Source: Chloroflexota bacterium
Lineage (GTDB): Bacteria > Chloroflexota > Anaerolineae > Anaerolineales > E44-bin32
Direction: 5' to 3'
NCBI GenBank assembly: GCA_022561385.1
Contig: JADFRG010000017.1
Coordinates: 1 to 55,984 of the forward strand
DNA: 55,984 nucleotides
Shown: positions 55,237-55,984 of the stretch, one piece after another
Position numbering within the stretch: position 1 is the stretch's first letter
Layout of the letters: each line of letters opens with the position of its first letter
Notes under the pieces: model-generated
The model's database searches: none
The model's input: only the letters and a program-made list of their open reading frames with translations
Told to the model about the DNA's origin: nothing
Translations under genes and position numbers: made by a program

Positions 55237-55984
55237 ATGACAGTAAACGAAGGTGTAGAGAGATTGCTAATCGCCCTCCTGGCTGAAGGAGTGAAGAACT
55301 CGACCATCACATGGTATCGAGTTCGATTTGCACGTTTTCTATCAAGGTATGGCCATCTGAAACTTGAGGACATCTTGATCGATGATGTTCGATACTATCT
55401 TGCCGGAGTTAGAGAAGAAGGATTGTCGCCTCACTATTTTTACTCGCATGCGCGTGTTGTTAGAAGACTCTTCAAATGGCTCTATGAAGAAAGATTAATC
55501 GATGATGGATTCTGGAAGAGGATCAAACTGCCGAAACTTCCTCCAGCTGAACCGAAAGGTGTTGACATGGATGATGTACGAAAGTTGCTATCAGCGTGCG
55601 AATCGACAGTTGCAGGGAGGCGCGATACAGCAATTATTTTGTTTCTGTTAGATACAGCTTGTCGGGTAGGGGGACTGTGTACCTTGAAGATGGAAGATAT
55701 CGACCTTGATCATGGGGTCGCAATGGTTCATGAAAAAGGTGATAAGGCTCGAAAGGTGTTGTTTGGGGGAAGGACTCGAAGAGCAATATTGGATTGGATA
55801 AAAGTGAGGCCCTTCGAAAAAAATCCCTTCCTATTTACTTCTCTGCGCGACAGTCAAGAGATGAATGGCAACTTGGTCATTCAAATGCTGCGACGTTTGG
55901 CAAAGAGGGCGGGGGTTCAAGGTCGAGTTAATCCACATGCGTTTAGGCATGGATTTGCCAGGGAGTATCTGAAGAAAGGAGGGG
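55237..55984 (+). CDS. Second tyrosine recombinase, truncated by window end
   Basis: 249 codons from ATG 55237 to the window edge with no stop. An N-terminal SAM-like domain (1-100) precedes the catalytic domain: Arg143 (TACRVGGL), Lys in EKGDKARKV (166-172) and His234/Arg237 (NPHAFRHGF). The His/Trp and the nucleophile Tyr lie beyond the window. It is similar in plan to the 51250-52104 recombinase (NxHAxRxGFA in both) but diverged. Two recombinases of this kind often act as a pair in integrative elements. Confidence 0.9.
   Translation, partial: MTVNEGVERLLIALLAEGVKNSTITWYRVRFARFLSRYGHLKLEDILIDDVRYYLAGVREEGLSPHYFYSHARVVRRLFKWLYEERLIDDGFWKRIKLPKLPPAEPKGVDMDDVRKLLSACESTVAGRRDTAIILFLLDTACRVGGLCTLKMEDIDLDHGVAMVHEKGDKARKVLFGGRTRRAILDWIKVRPFEKNPFLFTSLRDSQEMNGNLVIQMLRRLAKRAGVQGRVNPHAFRHGFAREYLKKGG

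Larger units (their letters stand above)
51180..55984. mobile_element. Integrated rolling-circle/recombinase element, partial
   Basis: From just past the SPFH pair to the window end, base composition turns AT-richer and gene content becomes typical of an integrative plasmid or phage satellite: two tyrosine recombinases, an XRE repressor, a rolling-circle-type Rep and unknown genes. An attC-like site and long inverted repeats lie between them. The left limit is approximate, I found no duplicated attachment sequence, and the right end is outside the window. Confidence 0.7.

Overview
The window reads as chromosomal DNA of a Chloroflexota-like bacterium (Anaerolineae or a relative); this is inference from gene content. 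Pointers are a pyrophosphate-type phosphofructokinase, an Aquifex-type aconitase, GatCAB, Thr/Pro/Glu-rich lipoproteins, an archaeal-style HMG-CoA synthase cluster with a class II HMG-CoA reductase, and a DnaD-plus-loader primosome. The core is GC-rich and densely packed, with many 4-bp stop/start overlaps. Both ends are visibly more AT-rich and hold mobile DNA.

Layout: 1-5461 is sparse: a decayed IS3-family element (265-1581), a 680-bp gene-poor stretch, an aconitase, a small acidic ORF and a dockerin-like fragment. 5462-19301 holds PFK and then a long minus-strand run for odd-chain and branched acyl-CoA catabolism: acyl-CoA dehydrogenase, a membrane glycosyltransferase, an MDR oxidoreductase, PccB, biotin carboxylase, BCCP, two adenosylcobalamin mutase large subunits and methylmalonyl-CoA epimerase. 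One mutase has the methylmalonyl-CoA signature and the other an isobutyryl-CoA-like signature. 19470-22811 is gatCAB. 22979-29349 holds a beta-propeller lipoprotein, an AT-rich quinone-oxidoreductase-like gene, 3-hydroxyacyl-CoA dehydrogenase, thiolase, a HIT protein, biotin ligase and a small membrane protein. The biotin ligase could biotinylate the BCCP.

29725-35608 carries a CheY-like regulator, gyrA, murI with an in-frame 18-bp minisatellite, rplS, a Nudix hydrolase and a LysM lipoprotein. A related 21-bp array in the opposite orientation lies between murI and rplS. 35780-39872 is a mevalonate-entry operon: HMG-CoA reductase, HMG-CoA synthase, a thiolase homologue lacking its catalytic Cys and His, and an OB-fold/zinc-ribbon partner. 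40022-43177 holds a small membrane protein, a second CheY-like regulator, an NAD(P)-binding SDR, a GGDEF regulator and tRNA-Glu(UUC). 43356-46724 is a replication block: a helicase loader with two AAA+ modules in one chain, a DnaD-domain protein and DnaB. It is followed by a bifunctional nuclease, pseudouridine-5'-phosphate glycosidase and a pair of SPFH-like membrane proteins (48465-51142).

From about 51180 to the end is an AT-richer integrated element, cut by the window end. It has a tyrosine recombinase, a gene whose stop codon lies inside an integron attC-like site, an XRE repressor divergent from an unknown gene with promoters and a dyad between them, and a rolling-circle-type Rep. The Rep ribosome-binding site sits in overlapping hairpins that could form a pseudoknot. 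A long inverted repeat and a second, truncated recombinase follow. This region is the best candidate for an undescribed system; the non-canonical thiolase and the double-AAA+ loader come next.
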